64,000 nt of DNA from the NCBI RefSeq assembly GCF_000005505.3, contig NC_016134.3, positions 26,797,584-26,861,583 of the forward strand, written 5' to 3'. Under the pieces are notes generated by a model. The model was not told the DNA's origin. It saw nothing but the letters and a program-made list of their open reading frames with translations, and searched no databases. The position numbers were made by a program, and so were the translations under genes. The DNA is from Brachypodium distachyon (lineage: Eukaryota > Streptophyta > Magnoliopsida > Poales > Poaceae). Shown in pieces: positions 1 to 11,352 of the stretch. Each line of letters opens with the position of its first letter. Within the stretch, counting starts at the first letter, position 1.

Positions 1-681
1 GCTATCACGTGCACCCGCACTTCGGACGTCGTTCACCACCAGGCATCCGTACGGCCCCCTCGTCACTCCACGCACCAGCAGCGGCCACGTCAGCAGGAAG
101 CACCGCACCCCCGACACCACCCGCGTCCACGTCTACCAGAGCAGTCGACGCCCAGGCCACCACCTCCTGAGCAGGCCGGAGGTTCGTCGTGGCACCAGCC
201 GCAGTCTTCGTTCGACTATTGGCACCAGCAGCAGCCCTCTTTTGAGGCTGGAGGTTCGGCGTGGCACCAGCATCAGCCCTCTTTTGAGGCTGGAGGTTCG
301 TCGTGGCAGCACCAGCAGAGTACCAGGATGAACTTCGAGTTTCGTCCATAGACCCAGCCACATGGTATGTATATTTCTATCTATTGTGTTCATTACCGTG
401 ACTGCTACGCAATTGTAATGCTAAGTACTTTCCCACATGCTACGCAATCGTCGTTGTCCGAACCCTCGTGGGGTAGTGAGCAGGATCACGCTCAAGGAGA
501 GGACTATTCTGTCCAACACAGCTGGATGTTCAGTACTCCGCCACCAGACCCCACACAGGAGGATACACAGTATCGTGAGGATGGGTCCGTGATTCCTCCG
601 CGCAACGTAGTGCCACCTCATAGGTATGGCTGGACCATGCCACAGGCACCCTCGGAACGCCGTCCCAGACGTCGTGCCTGA
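1..681 (+). pseudogene. C-terminal tail of a His/Gln/Pro-rich protein, possibly plant-mobile-domain type
   Basis: The first frame is open from the window edge to a TAG at 349-351 and encodes a low-complexity tail rich in H, Q and P with a repeated 'PSFEAGGS-WHQ' unit (three near copies). A second open stretch (about 421-681) continues in the same style (S/P/E rich, 'HRYGWTMP', basic end RRPRRRA) and ends in TGA. Tails of this kind are common at the C-terminus of MAIN-like/plant-mobile-domain transposon proteins in grasses, but no diagnostic domain is inside the window, so family assignment is inference. The two stretches may be adjacent exons or one exon broken by an indel; I could not find a clean splice pair joining them. 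The N-terminal part lies outside the window. Confidence 0.35.
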
Positions 682-828
682 TATTTGGATGTAGGTCCTA
701 TGTATGAGAGAGACATGTTACTAATTTTCGCATTCTTATTCAAGTTACATTTGCATATAAATAACGGCAGGACTTAAATACATATGCAATAGAAAGACTG
801 AAATTAAAACCGACAACTTAAAATAGAC

Positions 829-980
829 GGGAAACGGTGGCGGTAAAAGGAGGCGGGAAAAGGAGGCAGGAAACGGTGGCGCAAAAACGAGGCGGGAAAA
901 CGAGGCGGGAAACGGTGGTGCGAAAAGGAGGTGGGAAAACTAGGCGGGAAAAAGACGAGGGAAACGGTGGCGGGAGAATG
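829..980 (+). repeat. Tandem G-rich array with repeated GGCGGGAAA motif
   Basis: Degenerate 12-36-bp units built on GGCGGGAAAA and GGGAAACGGTGGCG repeat at least eight times. The reverse complement TTTCCCGCC fits the plant E2F consensus TTTSSCGC. The array ends just upstream of a CCTATAAAT box, so before the solo LTR inserted it would have sat in the promoter of the GRF-finger gene. It could equally be a neutral minisatellite. Confidence 0.6.
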
Positions 981-990
981 AGTTTGAGAG

Positions 991-998
991 CCTATAAA
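991..998 (+). promoter_or_regulatory. TATA box of the downstream gene, split by an LTR insertion
   Basis: The sequence CCTATAAA immediately precedes the solo LTR. Its ATAAA is repeated after the LTR (2326-2330), followed by TACCTTATC, so the pre-insertion site read CCTATAAATACC, a good TATA box about 80-120 bp upstream of the first ATGs of the GRF-finger gene. Promoter assignment is inferred from position and motif only. Confidence 0.45.
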
Positions 999-2325
999 TG
1001 TTGGGAATATGCCCTAGAGGCAATCATGTATGATGTAATTCCCAATGTATTCATAAATATTATTAAGTTGTCCTTGTTTGAACATCTGATATGTATCATT
1101 GAATATGTGATTTGATTGTGGAACTATGTATTCATGTTGTTCATACTAAATTGTCCTTAGTCATTGAGGTTGTGCTGGACACATAACTTAGACTAATGTG
1201 AAAGTTGGCTGATGACTCGGTTCCACTTGTCATGGGCATGGTGATGTCATTCCAGCTTACACGGACTCGGCTAAAGAGTTTAGCGAGTCGGACTGACCCA
1301 TATTGAGATGCAACGAGTAGGTCGTCATTTGCATGTCTCAATCAATGTAATCCTTAGACCTGAGGTTATCGCACAATCCGAGTTGTGGATCACCAACTTA
1401 GGTTCTATCAAACGTTGTTCCGTAACAGGGCAGTTATAAAGGCAGAGTTCGGGTTGACTGAGAATCAAGCTGTGTGATGTGGATAACCAAGATGGGATTT
1501 TGCCCCTCCGACTGGAGAGATATTCTCTGGGCCCTCTCGAGTGATATGATTTAGGAAGCATGGCCATGCGCGACTTGGTTAACTGTTAACCGGGTCGATC
1601 GACTAAGAGTTAGTCGGATGAATCGTATATCACAGATCGAGAAGAGAGTTGAACTATTAAGGAGATGACGATTAATCGCCTATAGTTCGACAAGGTATAT
1701 CGTGAGGCAAAAGGGACTAAGACGTATGTCACATTGGAAGGTACGTCGTCATGACTCGATGGTACTTGGGAGTCGGCACGTTCTGCTAGGAGCCGCTACC
1801 GATTGATCGATTGTGAGTCGGACTCCAATCGTGTCCAAGTCGCCATGAGCCTGCGGGGTCACACACTTAAGAGCGGGGGCAAGTATTTGGTCGGGTTGGA
1901 CCCGAACTGGAATTGGGCTGACAATGCGAGTTGGACTCGCAGGGTGGATGGGCCACAAGGCTTGGAGCCCACTTCCACTCGATATATAAGCAGGGGCGTG
2001 GGATGCCTAAGGGGCACGGTTTTTCCACTCTCATGCGTTGAGAACCCTAGCCCGATTCAGTTCAACCGTCGCACCGGACCTAGCAGTCCGCCGCCGGAGC
2101 TCCTCCTCGCACGTGTGGATACCGGCAGAGGTGCTGTACGTTCAGCACTTCGACGATCGCGGGATTGGATCGGCTGGATCGGATCGAGGGACTGCACTGC
2201 ATCAAGGCGCCGCATCAATAATCCGCAACTGCGCGTCTAGTGGTAATCCTCGTGGCCTTCTACCTCGGCTAGATCTTGGGAGTTCGCGTAGGAAAAGTTT
2301 TTGTTTATCTCTACGCGCCCCTTCA
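999..2325 (+). mobile_element. Solo LTR (copia-like) with perfect 5-bp target duplication
   Basis: The segment starts TGTTGGGAATATGCCCTAGA and ends CGCCCCTTCA, giving the TG...CA boundaries of an LTR. It is flanked on both sides by ATAAA (994-998 and 2326-2330), a perfect 5-bp target-site duplication. No internal retrotransposon region or second LTR is present, so it is a solo LTR left by recombination between two LTRs. The opening sequence resembles LTRs of grass Ty1/copia families; that assignment is from memory of the motif. A TATA-like CGATATATAAGC near 1980 could be the LTR's own promoter. ORFs inside it are not genes. Confidence 0.85.
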
Positions 2326-2442
2326 ATAAATACCTTATCTCCGGTAGTCATCCAAGCATCCTTCTCACCACTGTTTTTTCCAATATTCCAATGTCCCCAA
2401 ATGAGTTTGCCTTGCTCGGACTAGGGCGAGAGGCCGAGGAGG

Positions 2443-3061
2443 ATGAAAGATGCGATGTTGCCTCGGGGGGTGGAACATCTCAGGTGTTGGTGCGGCAATC
2501 TATGCAAGGTGAAGGAGGTGACAGATTTTTCAGATAAGCTGGGCATGAGGTTTTCCATGTGCGCGAACTATGAGTATGAACCACCTGTCCCGGTTTCGCC
2601 ATACGACAAGCCTCCGGTAAGCACATTTAGGTGTTCTAAAACATGTTTTTTGTGTCATAGCAGATTTGTAACAGTAGGCTTTTTTGTAGTCTCCTCCGCC
2701 CCTATGCATGTGGTATCGTTGGATTGACACGGAGATGCCGGATTGGGCGGTGGAAGAGATCAAAACAAGGTCCCCAAATGCATGGCAGCGTTTCCTCGTG
2801 GAGGAGCGTGCAGGAAAAGCTGCAGCCCAGGAGGAGGAGCAAGAGAGAGAGATGAAAGAGCATAGGGAGGAACAACGTCGTTGGATTGACGAAGCACTAA
2901 GGAAAAAAAGGGAGAAAGCGCTTGAGATGCAAGAGGAGGAACGAAGGCGCAAGGATGCTCGTGAGGCAGAAAGGGAGAGGAAAAGAGAAAGGGCCGCCGT
3001 GGCAAAGGCTGCAGAAGAATGTGGCGATACGAGCGGAAAATGGCCTAAGTGGACTCAGTAG
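2443..3061 (+). CDS. GRF-type zinc-finger protein with a charged coiled-coil tail
   Basis: Two exons are visible: 2443-2616 (donor CCG|GTAAG) and 2690-3061 (acceptor TTTGTAG|TCT), joined in frame to give about 181 residues ending at TAG 3059-3061. The first exon and start of the second encode a zf-GRF pattern: RCWCGNLCKV near residue 18, MCANYE near 41, then CMWYRWID after the splice (C-x-C ... C ... C, with the usual aromatic WID ending). The remaining ~95 residues are a highly charged E/R/K coiled coil ending KWPKWTQ. GRF fingers bind single-stranded nucleic acid; small grass genes of this layout are numerous, many linked to transposons. An upstream ATG at 2392 reads a different frame. The TATA region was separated from this gene by the solo LTR. 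No in-frame stops are seen. Confidence 0.6.
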
Positions 3062-3537
3062 TGATTGTGTTTCTAATGTATTTGCTATCTTTAATTATGT
3101 CCAATTACGGTATTACCAATGTATATTAATTTAGTCGTGCCTTGGTTCCGTAACCAGCACATTATCGATGTATGTTAATTTATCCAAATGTCAAGTCTTT
3201 CAGTTCAAACAATCCGCAAAGAATCGACACGGAAATTGTCCAGCAAATTATCGATATATGTTAACCTTTATCCAAGTTGTCAAGTCTTTTAGTTCAAAAA
3301 ACCGCAAGGATTCGAGACAAGAAATGGGCCTCGGCCGTGTATGCGTTGCATGAGCAACGAACTAGCGGCGAAGACTAATTACTTCCAATCGGATTCGGCG
3401 TGTTACTTTTATCCATACTGTCGAGTATTTTAGTTCAAAAGACTGGAAGGATCCGAAGAAAAAAATGGAATTACTTCGAATCTGCGCAGGAAAAAATGGA
3501 ATTACTTCGATCGGGAAAAATGGAATTGGCTGGCCAG
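3062..3537. other. Intergenic, no gene seen
   Basis: AT-rich sequence after the GRF-finger gene. A phrase around CCAAGTTGTCAAGTCTTT(T)AGTTCAAA recurs near 3183, 3271 and 3413, a loose degenerate direct repeat with about 90-140-bp spacing. Nothing coding is supported. Confidence 0.5.
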
Positions 3538-3735
3538 AATCCAGTCGGCCTGGCCCAAACCAACTGGGCCAGTCGGCCTGGACGAAGCCAACTGGGCTTC
3601 AATCGGCCTGGGCCAGGCCGACTGGCGCGAGTGGGCCCCTCGGGCGAGGCCGGCGGCCTGCAGTCGGCCTGGCCGAGGCCGACTGGGCCTACTCGGCTTG
3701 GGCCAGGCCGACTGGGCCCAATCGGCCTCGCCCAG
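3538..3735. repeat. GC-rich tandem repeat of about 29 bp, each unit an imperfect palindrome
   Basis: About six copies of CAGTCGGCCTGGGCCAGGCC followed by GACTGGGCC occur, three of them close to consensus. Each unit is nearly self-complementary (AGTCGGCCTGG / CCAGGCCGACT). The block is over 65% GC inside an AT-rich stretch containing ATGGAATTACTTCGA repeats. Translated ORFs here are artefacts of the repeat. Confidence 0.75.
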
Positions 3736-4660
3736 ACCGAGGGCGTATTATTTTTGAGATTTTTGAAAAACGCGTATTACTTTCGGAAATGATTAAAAAA
3801 TTCGTATTATTTAAAAAAATTAGCATTTATTTAGAGCTAGTTGATTAGTGTACAAATCAAATGAATATTTTATGAGTCGTGTACAGATCAAATGAATATT
3901 TGAAAACGTAACTCGGAGTCGGAGTAACTTGGGAGTTTTTTGTTTTGAATTTTAGTGACAAGATATTCACATGTACAGTTTCAAGTTTCTCTTTGATTTG
4001 TCATCATCATCATCATACATACAAAAGTAGGACGAGTTCTCAACTTTGGCAACGTACAACCTAAAGCAGATGATGGCAAAATACCAACAAAACTTCCAAG
4101 ACGTTGGCAATTCTGCCACTTTGTTACTCTCCCATTAGAAAAAAAAAAGGCAAAAATGTCTAAAACTTCCGTAGACTGAAGGTAAATATGCTGTCATATA
4201 TATTTGAATGGTTGTTTCTTCTATTTTACAGAGAAATCGAATGGAGATGGATGGGAAATACGTTATCAAATGATAAAGGGAATTTGCCAGGGTTTGAATT
4301 ATCTTCACACAAAACGCATCAATCACTTGGATCTGAAACCTGAAAACATTCTCCTTGATGTCTCCATGGAGCCAAAAATTACAGATTTTGGTGTGTCAAG
4401 ATGCTTTGAGGAAGGCATATCTAGAGTTTTCACGAAACATGCTCCTGGAACGCTGTAAGATAAGCATCTCAGAACTCTGCGATGAATTTGATATGAAGTA
4501 CCATAAACATGTTTTCTGACGGTTTTTAATCTTGTGCAGGAGATATATTGCGCCAGAAATTTTAGACAAAGGAGAAATATCATTCAAGTCAGACATATAC
4601 GGTTTGGGCATTATAATTATACAACTCTTAACAGGGTGTGACAGATTTGACTATCAAAAT

Positions 4661-7048
4661 GTAAGGAGAATTCACCTAACCATTTGAGTTTTTGTTTTTT
4701 TGTTTTTGTTTTGATAATGTCAAATTTGATCCTTCTGTTCAACTATCAGTATAGCAGCTAGTGGACTTGGTTTATATTAATTAGTCTTAACCAATTGTAT
4801 AGTAACCTTTAGACTTGATACACATGTAGACAAAGAAAGGGGAAGCTTTGACTGTAAGTACTAAGCTGTATAGCCAAAAGGCCCAAACTGAAGTTCAAAT
4901 AAAAAAGAGACACTGTTCTGTTTCACTTTTGTGGTATATCCTGATAGAGCTTCTACCTCTATATTCTAGTACATAACTAACGTGTACTGAACAAATATAT
5001 GCACGTCCACATCATGTACTTAGTGGGTAGTCGTTTTTGGCTTGCTTGTTTGTGGGAGGTACATATATATGTCCAGTACAACAAGTACCATCCAAGTATA
5101 ACTAATTTATCTCTTACACCATGGTAATGAATGCTAGTGTTTTTGTTTAATTTTACCTGACGTGGTTGTGAGTCTCAGCATATAATTGCTTCTCTCAGGT
5201 AGTATTAATACTTTGAAGATGCAATCTGTATTAAATTTCAACATGGACTCTAAAAAAATACATTTTTATATTTACAGTTACTCTTTATTAATTCAAAAGC
5301 GTGCATGATAAAATTTTAAAATGCAATTTTAATTGTAGTTCTTTTGACTTTAAGTTATTTTATCCTATCTATGTATGCCCTAAGAGAGATTTTAAGTTAC
5401 TCCTGCACTATTATTGACCGCTAATTCTGTGTGATCCAATGGCTAACGGTGCTATTACACTTAATAGGTAACACCCTATCAATGACTATATAATATTAAT
5501 ATAGGCGTTTTGCTGTAAAAAAAACTTTGCACGTCACGCATATATGGTATTAAATAAAGTGGTATCAGCGCACCACATAAACACGGTGATAAGTAAAGAA
5601 AAGCACAGCAGAAGGGCAATTAATGAATTTAAGTCTTTTAGTTTTCGCTACCCTATTATATTCAGTGTAAAAAACTGAGTAACTTTCTCTTTAGGCTCAA
5701 TGCATATTAGTAGAACATGGAATACCCAATATTGCTTATTGAAATTTCGACAACTCATTTCTATATGTACATTCATTGAAGTTTTAGAAACATTGTGATG
5801 TCACTACTAGCACATACTGTTGTTAATATACTCCCTCCGTCCCATCTTAAGTGTCGCAACTTTGTCTAGATACGCATGTACCTAACACTAAAATGCGTCT
5901 AGATACATGCGTATCTAGACAAAGTTGCGACGTGTTAGGTACATGCGTATCTAGACAAAGTTGCGACACTTAAGACGGAGGGAGTACTTGTTATTTTCAA
6001 GCACAAATAATATGGAATCCATTTGTTTAATCTAGGGACAAATTAGCAGTAAAACATTCATTCAGTGATACTTAATAGATTTTCATAAGTACATTTCTCC
6101 TCACTAGTGACGACACGTGTAAAAAAAAGCGCTGATTTCAAGAACAAAATATGTCTTTTCATTCTTTAATTTTGAACACTCCTACCAGAAAAGGTTATAC
6201 ATATTTTTCCATGTGGTATGAAATAGACAACTTGTCTTCGGTCAAAAATAGACAACTTGTCTTCCCACATACATGATAGTCATTGAGAAAATCGGAGAGG
6301 AATAGGTACAAGCAATAAACAAACTCACAACGAACGAATAATGCTGAATCCCATTTCCTAACAAAAACTCCTTTTTTGTAAGTTGTACACGCAGCCATGC
6401 AAGCTAATTATTGTTTTTGTATCTACAGATCTGATCTGATTCATAGTACCTATCCCAAATTCTATTTAATAATGCTTAGCACCTCGTAGGTTAACCTAGA
6501 GCTGCTATTTATGAACAACTAGTTTATATGACGATCTACCTGTCTACACTGTTCATATGAGATTAATCACATTGCAAGGCAATGGTAGGTCATACTAATG
6601 AAACATGGCCATAATTGTTTTCCCTCTCAGAGTATCGTTATTGGGCAACGTATTTCTACTTTTCTTCTGACAATTTTCTTTTCCATGGCTCCAAAATGAT
6701 AAATGAATATAAAATTTTATGTTGATCCTATCGACAAATTGGAACAAAATTTTGCTGTAAATATACGAAACGCTAAAGTAAACTGAGATGCAAATAGATG
6801 CTAGCATTAGCACAACATCATCCATGAAGCATAAGTTGATATTACTAGATGTTTGTTAGAACAATGCTTTGGTTGCACATCTCCTTTAAGTGAAGTCAAT
6901 AGGAACAATATTGTTGTATTTAATGGTATATTTTGAAATAAAATAGATGAGTTGTCATGTTTGTACCTTAATCTGTGTGTTGGGTATTACTTTGGTCTCG
7001 ACATATGGGTGTTGGGTATATTTCTTACACAATGTTTGAACATCGCAG
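4661..7048 (+). other. Large intron of the kinase relic, with one MITE
   Basis: AT-rich, non-coding. It contains the Stowaway MITE at 5831-5984 and no other coding or repeat structure I can support. ORFs at 6195-6398 and 6595-6825 (minus) have no recognisable motif and are rejected. Confidence 0.6.
5831..5984. mobile_element. Stowaway MITE
   Basis: Terminal inverted repeats CTCCCTCCGTCC / GACGGAGGGAG are flanked by TA at 5829-5830 and 5985-5986. The interior carries a partial direct duplication of CTAGACAAAGTTGCGAC, making this copy longer than the simplest form. Confidence 0.9.
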
Positions 7049-7249
7049 TGGCATACATCAATAGAGTTGGATGGCCCACAAGTGAAGATCTGCATTGAAA
7101 TAGCTCAGATGTGTATGGACCTTGACCAACATAAGAGACCAACCATAAGTGACATAATTGATAAGCTACATGAGATTGAGATCATGATTCAAAACTCACC
7201 TCAAACTATTCAAGATTCGGTAAATGACCCAGGGTCAATCATATACCAG

Positions 7250-8466
7250 GTATGATCATTCAAGGAAGCGGCAGAATAATATTTTCACTTTGGATCCTTA
7301 TTAGAAATAGACAATGAATTTTTTTTAGATCCAACAATAATTAATTTGTGTTACTACACCATTTTATGTATAAATCAGCATTTTCTATGGGGTAGTTGAA
7401 ATTCTCATTGTGATGTTTTGGATCTGATCTAGTGCTCTCTGAAAGTTGAGTGCTAAGTACTACAAAAGTCTCTCATTCTCAAGAAATACTCCATTTGTTC
7501 TTAAATGTAAGTTGTTATAGATTTAGAACGGATGAATTAGGTGTGAGATGAAATGGCTACCATACTCATCTATTCCTTCCAGCTGCACCGATTATTCTAT
7601 CTCTCTCTAGGACTAATCAGACGATGGGGGCTAATCACATGTCGACTCATTTCATGCATGCATTAAGGGAAGAGGTTTATCTTATTTTTAGGAGTATAAT
7701 AGAAATAATGTACCATAGAAGAGTGACGGGGAGGGAGTACCTAGAAACTTTAGACCGACATACAATCATGGACAAAACTAATTAAATGGTAGAATGACCT
7801 ACAACTCTATTTATTTTATGTTTGAATTTTTTTTCCTGAAACATTGGCATGGATTGTTCATGAACAAATTCATTGACACACGTTGCATATGCTATGCTTA
7901 GAAAGAAAAAAGAATCAGTTGCATGAATCTTGAAGGTAAATGTACAATTAATGTGGAGTGGTGGATATTGTATTAGGTGTCGACGCTTTAGTTCTAGCAT
8001 TTCCACGGCAAAATTGTGATTCCTAAGTTGAACAAGTCGCACATCATAAATCCTAAAGTGTGTTCATCTTTAAGCTTGGGTTTCACATGTTAAAAACCTA
8101 AAGTTACATATGATTCTAAGATGTACATCTTCCGAATTTCCATTAAATAAATAAATTTCCATCACCGTTGATTTAGATATCTCCAACAACAAAAATTAGG
8201 TGCTTCATGTGATTAGAGTTTTGTAATTTAACATTGGCATTGCTAGCTTCCTCACATGCAAAATTTACTCTCAGTTTGAACAAATCCCACTTGTCACTCC
8301 ATTTTGTTACGGCTTTATCACTCCCACTTATTGGATAGTGCACAGTTGAGAGAACTGTATACAATATATAAAAACACATGTACACATCATAATTTCTACG
8401 TTGTATTTCGAAACAAATTTAATTTTATTGTTGGTAGTTCGATATGCTTTTGAATTCATCATGCAG
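7250..8466 (+). other. Intron-like AT-rich spacer between kinase and cassette exons
   Basis: No coding signal. A short degenerate Stowaway-like remnant (CTCCATTTGTTCTTAAATG near 7490 and GGGAGGGAGTACC near 7730) may be a decayed MITE, but the two ends are too diverged to call. Confidence 0.4.
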
Positions 8467-8661
8467 AGCACTGGAGTAAATGAGGGTCTTGCAACGAAGG
8501 ATATCACCGAAGGGATGTTCAACAAAGAAGAATGTGAAATGGTTCATGAGGTGATACATAACATGCCAACAATACATGAGGAACCTGAATGGGATATGCC
8601 ACTTCATATAGAAAATATGAAAAATCAGGGATCGGAGGTGGCAGCAGAGGCAACAACCAAG
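8467..8661 (+). CDS. Tandem exon cassette, copy 1 (intact)
   Basis: A 195-bp exon with acceptor ATGCAG and donor AAG|GTAATT, open in phase 0 at both ends and so in register with the upstream kinase exon. It encodes an acidic, probably disordered 65-residue peptide starting STGVNEG and ending AAEATTK. It is the first of four related exons spaced 0.77-0.96 kb apart. Function unknown; in grass kinase-MSP proteins a linker of this sort sits between the domains, which fits the position here. Confidence 0.5.
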
Positions 8662-9238
8662 GTAATTCCATTCAACTGAACGTATACAACGTATAATCAT
8701 GGTTGTTACTTGTTAGAAAAAATGATGAATGATAAAAATGGAATTTACCATTCGGCAGTTTATGTGTGTCCCTTTAGTTTTCTGCTGAGTGCCAAAGCCC
8801 AGAATTCACTAAGACTTGTTTTCCTGTCCCATGATATATTGGATTTGATCATTTAATCTGTGACTTGGGTGCCCTAAGTTATAGTATTCACTGTTCCACA
8901 CTAGACATCTTTCATTGAGTATTAAGTTAGATAGATCTTGTCTTTTGAAGGGTTTTTTTTTTGTGTGTGAGGACCATGATGCATCCATGTATAATGGAAT
9001 ATTCATTACATATACCTCCTTTCCCACCCTACACTATGGTCTGTAGATGTGTAAGTAGTGGGGATTTTTGAATAATTGGAAGACGAACTGCAAGGAAATT
9101 TCACTAGAATTGTCAGCTCTCATATATAAGTACGCTAGAAAAAAGTTTGAGCATGAACACACATATTATAATAGCAAATTAGAAATATAGGTAACTTATT
9201 ATTTACCTCTAGGAATTTGACATATTCCCGAGTTACAA

Positions 9239-9441
9239 AGCACTGAAGTGAATGAGGGGGCTTGCACGTGAAGACATGTTCAATAGTGAGGTTTGCGAAG
9301 TGGTTGAATGGGTTAATTCAACATTTGTACATGTCACACACACCATCAGTACCTAAGCAACCGAAAGTGGATATTTCACTTCACAGAGGAGATCTGAACT
9401 ACCAAGAGCCATCTAATTTGTTAGCAAATGCTTCATCAAAG
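9239..9441 (+). pseudogene. Tandem exon cassette, copy 2 (broken)
   Basis: Homologous to copies 1 and 4, but the acceptor has changed (TTACAAAG where copy 4 has TTACAGAG), the donor GT is now AT (AAG|ATCAAC), and an indel near 9260 shifts the frame, so the first third and the rest are in different frames. The second part still encodes PKVDISLHRGDLNYQEP, nearly identical to copy 4. Confidence 0.7.
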
Positions 9442-9662
9442 ATCAACATAACCAATTAAACTTATTCATCATCTAATCAACATACGCAGAGAGATTTTTA
9501 AGTATTTAAATTTATTCCATAATTTGTTGGGTTGAGATAATATCATTATGTGTTGGTTATTTGGGCATTTAGCATTGCTTAATCAAATTTATTTTGTCCC
9601 TTAGTTTTTAGGCTAACTGCCACAACCCACAGTTTTTAATTCACTACGGTTTGTTGGATTTT

Positions 9663-9771
9663 TTGTTTTTGTGTTTACTTTTTAGTTTCCACAAATTTCT
9701 GTTTGGGTTTCATATCTAACCTACCCCAACTTGCTTGGGACAAAAGGCTTTGTTGTTGTTGTTGTTGTTGT
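9663..9771 (+). mobile_element. 5'-truncated Au-like SINE
   Basis: The 3' end CCCCAACTTGCTTGGGACAA followed by AAGGCTTTGTTG and a TTG run is characteristic of Au-family SINEs of grasses. A perfect 15-bp target duplication, GGTTTGTTGGATTTT, flanks it at 9648-9662 and 9772-9786. The body is only about 109 bp, so the tRNA-derived head with its pol III boxes is missing. Confidence 0.8.
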
Positions 9772-10202
9772 GGTTTGTTGGATTTTCTTCCCCATGATTT
9801 ATTCAATTATAATTTGGTCATGTTATCTATCAGTTGTGAGCCCTAAGTTGTATCTTCATTCTTTCATTGAATAATAAGTTAAATCATGTCATTGAAACCT
9901 CTAATTTTTGTGTGGGGATCTATGGTTCATGCAAATGTAAAGGAGTGCTCTTTAGATATACCTATCCAACCCTATACTGTGACATGTACATGTGGAAGTG
10001 GTGGGGATTGTTAGGTAATTGCCGTAATTGCCAGAAAAACTAAAAACAAGTTGAACTAGAATTGTCATTTATTCTCATACGTAAGTACGACAGAGAAAAG
10101 TGTAAACAGGAACACACACATCATAATAGGCTAAATATCTAATTAGTAATGTGTATAACTTTGAATTTACCATTGTGAATTTGAAGTATTCTTGAGTTAT
10201 AG

Positions 10203-10410
10203 ATCACGGAGGTGAGGGAGCGGCTTACATATGAGGAATCACTAGAGACATGATTAATAGAGAGGTTAGCGAAGTGGTTGATGAGGAGAATTCACACTTG
10301 TGCATGACACATCATCATTATCTAAGGATCCCAAAGTAGATATTTCACCTTGTACAGGAGTTCTGAACCATCAAAAACCACTAAATTTTCTAGCAGAGGA
10401 AGCATCCAAG
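10203..10410 (+). pseudogene. Tandem exon cassette, copy 3 (broken)
   Basis: Acceptor TTATAG and donor AAG|GTGGGC are retained, but the reading frame is interrupted: a stop follows the first ~15 codons and the downstream part (SKDPKVDISPCTGVLNHQKP) is in another frame. It is otherwise collinear with copies 2 and 4. Confidence 0.65.
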
Positions 10411-10433
10411 GTGGGCTTAACCAATTATACATA

Positions 10434-10546
10434 CTCCCTCCATCCCATATTAAGTGACGAAATATTACATGTATCTAGACGCTTTTTGGGTATAGATACA
10501 TTCATATTTGGGCAAATTTGAGTCACTTAATATGGGACGGAGGGAG
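10434..10546. mobile_element. Stowaway MITE
   Basis: CTCCCTCCATCCCATATTAA ... TTAATATGGGACGGAGGGAG, 113 bp, with TA duplications at 10432-10433 and 10547-10548. Nearly the same sequence recurs at 41742-41854, so both belong to one subfamily. Confidence 0.9.
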
Positions 10547-11145
10547 TATATATCATCTCAATATGATGCTGAGCATCATTATTTGAGTTTATAATTGGCC
10601 TAAATTTATTTGTTTAGAGCTACACCATTCTGTGCTGGTAAAATGGAATTTACCATTGACTAGTTAAATTTATGTGTGCCCCTTTGGTTTTTAGGCCAAG
10701 TGTCAATGCGTAGTCTTAGTTCCACTGTGATTTATTGGATATTTTTGCACCATTATTTATTGGACTTGATCCATTTTTCTCCTAGTTGTGAGCCCCAAGT
10801 TGTATTGTTCCACACTAGACATTATGTCATTGAGTAATAAATTGAATCTCTTCTTCAAGTTTAAATATTTTGCAAAATGGGGACTATGATGCATGCATGT
10901 CTAAAGGAATGCTCTTTAGATGTACATTTCCCACCACACACTAGGGCATGTATGTGGAAGTGGTGGGGATTGTTAAATCGCTGGAGGTAAAACAGAAATA
11001 AAATTTAACTATAGTTGTGACTCCTGCTCATATATAAGTACGACAGAGTAAAGTGTAAACATGGGCACACATATCGTAATAGCTAATTTGTAACATGGAT
11101 ACATTTTATTTACCATTGTGAAGTTGATATAGTATTGAGTTACAG

Positions 11146-11352
11146 AGCATTGTAGTGAGCGAGGGGATTGAACACATGGGCATTATTGAACACATGATCA
11201 ACAGTGAGGCGAACAAAGGGGTTGATGGGGTTAATTCAACAGTTGTTCATGCCACGTCATTACCTATGGAACCGAAAGTGGATAGTTCAGTTCACAGAGG
11301 AGATCTTAACTATCAAGAGCCAACTAATTTGCCAGCAGAGGCAACAGCCAAG
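11146..11352 (+). CDS. Tandem exon cassette, copy 4 (intact)
   Basis: A 207-bp exon with acceptor TTACAG and donor AAG|GTGAGC, open in phase 0 across 69 codons (starts SIVVSEG, ends EATAK). It is the best-preserved copy besides copy 1 and lies next to the MSP exon at 18752 once the nested transposons are removed; that exon also starts in phase 0. The peptide is hydrophilic with no recognised domain. Confidence 0.5.

Larger units (their letters stand above)
4232..7249 (+). pseudogene. Receptor-like cytoplasmic kinase, C-lobe exons only
   Basis: Three exons are supported: 4232-4454 (acceptor TTTACAG, donor CT|GTAAGA), 4540-4660 (acceptor GTGCAG, donor AAT|GTAAGG) and 7049-7249 (acceptor ATCGCAG, donor CAG|GTATGA). 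They encode kinase subdomains VI-XI: catalytic loop [13 protein letters not shown] (HLD in place of HRD, a non-RD kinase), DFGVSR, YIAPE, SDIYGLGIII, and the HKRPT arginine. The N-lobe (Gly loop, AxK lysine) is absent from the preceding 4.2 kb, and the short exon linking subdomains IX and XI is not found in the 2.4-kb intron. The sequence is clearly a paralogue of the minus-strand kinase at 42.1-45.3 kb. The last exon ends in phase 0 without a stop, as does the cassette exon at 8467. Most likely a 5'-truncated relic. Confidence 0.75.

Noticed and set aside
9748..9771. TTG microsatellite
   Set aside because: It is the 3' tail of the Au-like SINE, shown by the 15-bp duplication around it.
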